Positions 63,209 through 64,000 of a DNA stretch of 64,000 bases are shown here, piece after piece. The translations under genes were made by a program, and so were the position numbers. Position 1 is the stretch's first letter. Each line of letters begins with the position of its first letter. The stretch comes from Lutibacter sp. Lineage in GTDB: Bacteria > Bacteroidota > Bacteroidia > Flavobacteriales > Flavobacteriaceae. The DNA is taken from positions 1 to 64,000 of the forward strand of contig NZ_JAUYUD010000010.1 of the NCBI RefSeq assembly GCF_030692605.1, read 5' to 3'. Below the pieces are notes generated by a model. That model was not told the origin of the DNA. It worked only from the letters and a program-made list of their open reading frames with translations, and ran no database searches.

Positions 63209-63556
63209 TTACGTGTGCAAATATTTTTTTTTAACTAGTAATTCCTCTTCACTTTCTACATTCTCATCATCTGGAACACAACAATCTACCGGACAAACAG
63301 CAGCACATTGAGGTTCATTATGAAAACCTTTGCACTCAGTACATTTATCTGCCACAATAAAGTAAACTTCATCATCAATTGGTTCCTGATCTTCATCGGC
63401 ATTAAAACTTTTACCATTTGGTAGCATGCCTTTTCCTGATAAATTTGTTCCATCAGAATATTTCCAATTTTCAGCAGACTCATAAATAGCATTATTAGGA
63501 CATTCTGGCTCACAAGCTCCACAATTTATACATTCGTCTGTTATTTTTATTGCCAT
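63209..63556 (-). CDS. Two-[4Fe-4S] ferredoxin
   Basis: The 115-residue electron carrier has two cluster motifs: [12 protein letters not shown] (residues 11-22), and [13 protein letters not shown] with AAVCPVDCC further on. The long insert between the second Cys pair and the last Cys is of the Alvin-type or flavobacterial 2[4Fe-4S] kind. It is divergent from the acyl-CoA reductase start, and their promoters overlap. This pairing is familiar in flavobacteria, and the ferredoxin may supply electrons there. Confidence 0.9.
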   Translation of the reverse strand: MAIKITDECINCGACEPECPNNAIYESAENWKYSDGTNLSGKGMLPNGKSFNADEDQEPIDDEVYFIVADKCTECKGFHNEPQCAAVCPVDCCVPDDENVESEEELLVKKKYLHT

Positions 63557-63578
63557 AATTTAAATTCGATTAATTTTG
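63550..63578 (+). promoter_or_regulatory. Promoter of the acyl-CoA reductase gene
   Basis: TTG (63550-63552), an 18-base spacer and TAATTTTG (63571-63578) fit the Bacteroidota consensus, 35 bases from the ATG. The -33 box overlaps the ferredoxin start codon. Confidence 0.6.
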
Positions 63579-63581
63579 CAA

Positions 63582-63589
63582 CAAACCTA
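63582..63589 (-). promoter_or_regulatory. Candidate -7 box for the ferredoxin gene
   Basis: TAGGTTTG on the minus strand fits TAnnTTTG, about 25 bases from the ferredoxin start. It is divergent from and adjacent to the reductase promoter. Confidence 0.5.
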
Positions 63590-63612
63590 CATATATTTTT
63601 AAAACATTAAAA

Positions 63613-64000
63613 ATGACTTTAAATCAACGAATAAAAGCTTTTTCAAAATTAGGGCAATTCTTATCGCAATTTTCAAATGAAAAAATTGAAAAAAAAGATA
63701 ATTCAGACCTAAATACCCTATTTTTCGATGGTTTTAAAATGCAAATTGAAAGAGCTCATGAGTTAAATGGCTGGTTCAATAAAGAAAATGTTTTAAAAGC
63801 TGTGAAAGGTTGGAGTGATGAATTAACTGAAGAAAATTTAATTACTTGGACCTCAAAATATAATTTTCCAACTAAAACTTCCAATAAAACTGTTGCAATA
63901 GTTATGGCAGGGAATATTCCGTTGGTAGGTTTTCACGATTTTTTAGCTGTTTTAATTTCTGGTTATAAAGTAGTTGTAAAACAATCATCTAACGATAAAA
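63613..64000 (+). CDS. Acyl-CoA reductase (LuxC-like), 5' part
   Basis: The first 129 codons from ATG at 63613 are open to the end of the window. The peptide starts MTLNQRIKAFSKLGQFLSQ and contains IVMAGNIPLVGFHDFLAVLISGYK, the nucleotide-binding start of LuxC-type fatty acyl-CoA reductases. These convert acyl-CoA to aldehyde, with a catalytic Cys that lies beyond the window. The rest of the gene is not seen. Confidence 0.85.
   Translation, partial: MTLNQRIKAFSKLGQFLSQFSNEKIEKKDNSDLNTLFFDGFKMQIERAHELNGWFNKENVLKAVKGWSDELTEENLITWTSKYNFPTKTSNKTVAIVMAGNIPLVGFHDFLAVLISGYKVVVKQSSNDK

Noticed and set aside
1-64000. tRNA, rRNA or CRISPR loci
   Set aside because: No cloverleaf, rRNA-like stretch or regularly spaced repeat array was found by reading; RNase P RNA and the cobalamin riboswitch are the only structured RNAs supported.

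Overview
The window comes from a low-GC member of the Bacteroidota, almost certainly the family Flavobacteriaceae. The signs are TAnnTTTG-type -7 promoter boxes, near absence of Shine-Dalgarno leaders, several TonB-dependent receptors with an N-terminal carboxypeptidase-like domain, DUF4290 and DUF6029-type proteins, a heavy-metal RND pump fused to its outer-membrane factor, and the ferredoxin/acyl-CoA reductase divergon. The genus cannot be fixed from the sequence alone. I saw no tRNA, rRNA or CRISPR.

Layout. 1-138: right end of an IS3-family element. 0.2-7.0 kb (minus): SPFH protein and a divalent-metal efflux operon (His-rich small protein, CzcA-TolC fusion, CzcB-like adaptor). 7.1-10 kb: VWA membrane protein and FabG. 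10.2-13.9 kb (plus): TonB-dependent receptor and a small TonB-C protein. 14-21.1 kb (minus): glycogen cluster glgA-glgC-glgB plus a GH31 glucosidase. 21.3-23.6 kb: aconitase. 23.8-25.3 kb: RNase P RNA followed by a doubly broken acyltransferase-3 gene. 25.4-31.6 kb: dnaJ-grpE, murA, DUF4290, UvrD-type helicase. 31.7-35.1 kb: oxidase-like membrane protein, FadL-type porin, small membrane-anchored protein. 35.1-38.5 kb: cobalamin riboswitch and BtuB-like receptor, divergent from a BtuF-like binding protein. 38.6-45.4 kb: a minus-strand module (DUF6029-type barrel, two thioredoxin-fold proteins, sensor kinase/regulator, duplicated-domain lipoprotein) bracketed by two copies of a REP-like repeat and holding a MITE-like element. 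45.4-51.3 kb: topoisomerase IV (parE, parC) and ychF. 51.4-54.2 kb: a second receptor paralogous to the one at 10.2 kb. 54.3-61.2 kb: GH92 alpha-mannosidase, GH2 beta-mannosidase, CutC and glycosylasparaginase, a set that fits N-glycan breakdown. 61.2-61.9 kb: a repeat element and a ferredoxin relic. 61.8-64 kb: PEGA-repeat protein, ferredoxin and the start of an acyl-CoA reductase.

How the genes work together. The glg genes make and branch glycogen from glucose-1-phosphate, and the GH31 enzyme could release glucose from alpha-glucans. The exo-mannosidases plus glycosylasparaginase would take the core of an Asn-linked glycan apart down to GlcNAc and Asp. The B12 locus pairs an outer-membrane receptor with a periplasmic binding protein, only the receptor being under the riboswitch.

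Most worth a second look: the repeat-bracketed redox/two-component module at 38.6-45.4 kb, the CutC gene embedded in a glycan operon, the two-lesion acyltransferase pseudogene, the ferredoxin relic next to a terminal-inverted-repeat element, and paired cysteines in the PEGA repeats. I found no clear-cut new defence or mobile system; the 38.6-45.4 kb module is the best candidate for an undescribed system.
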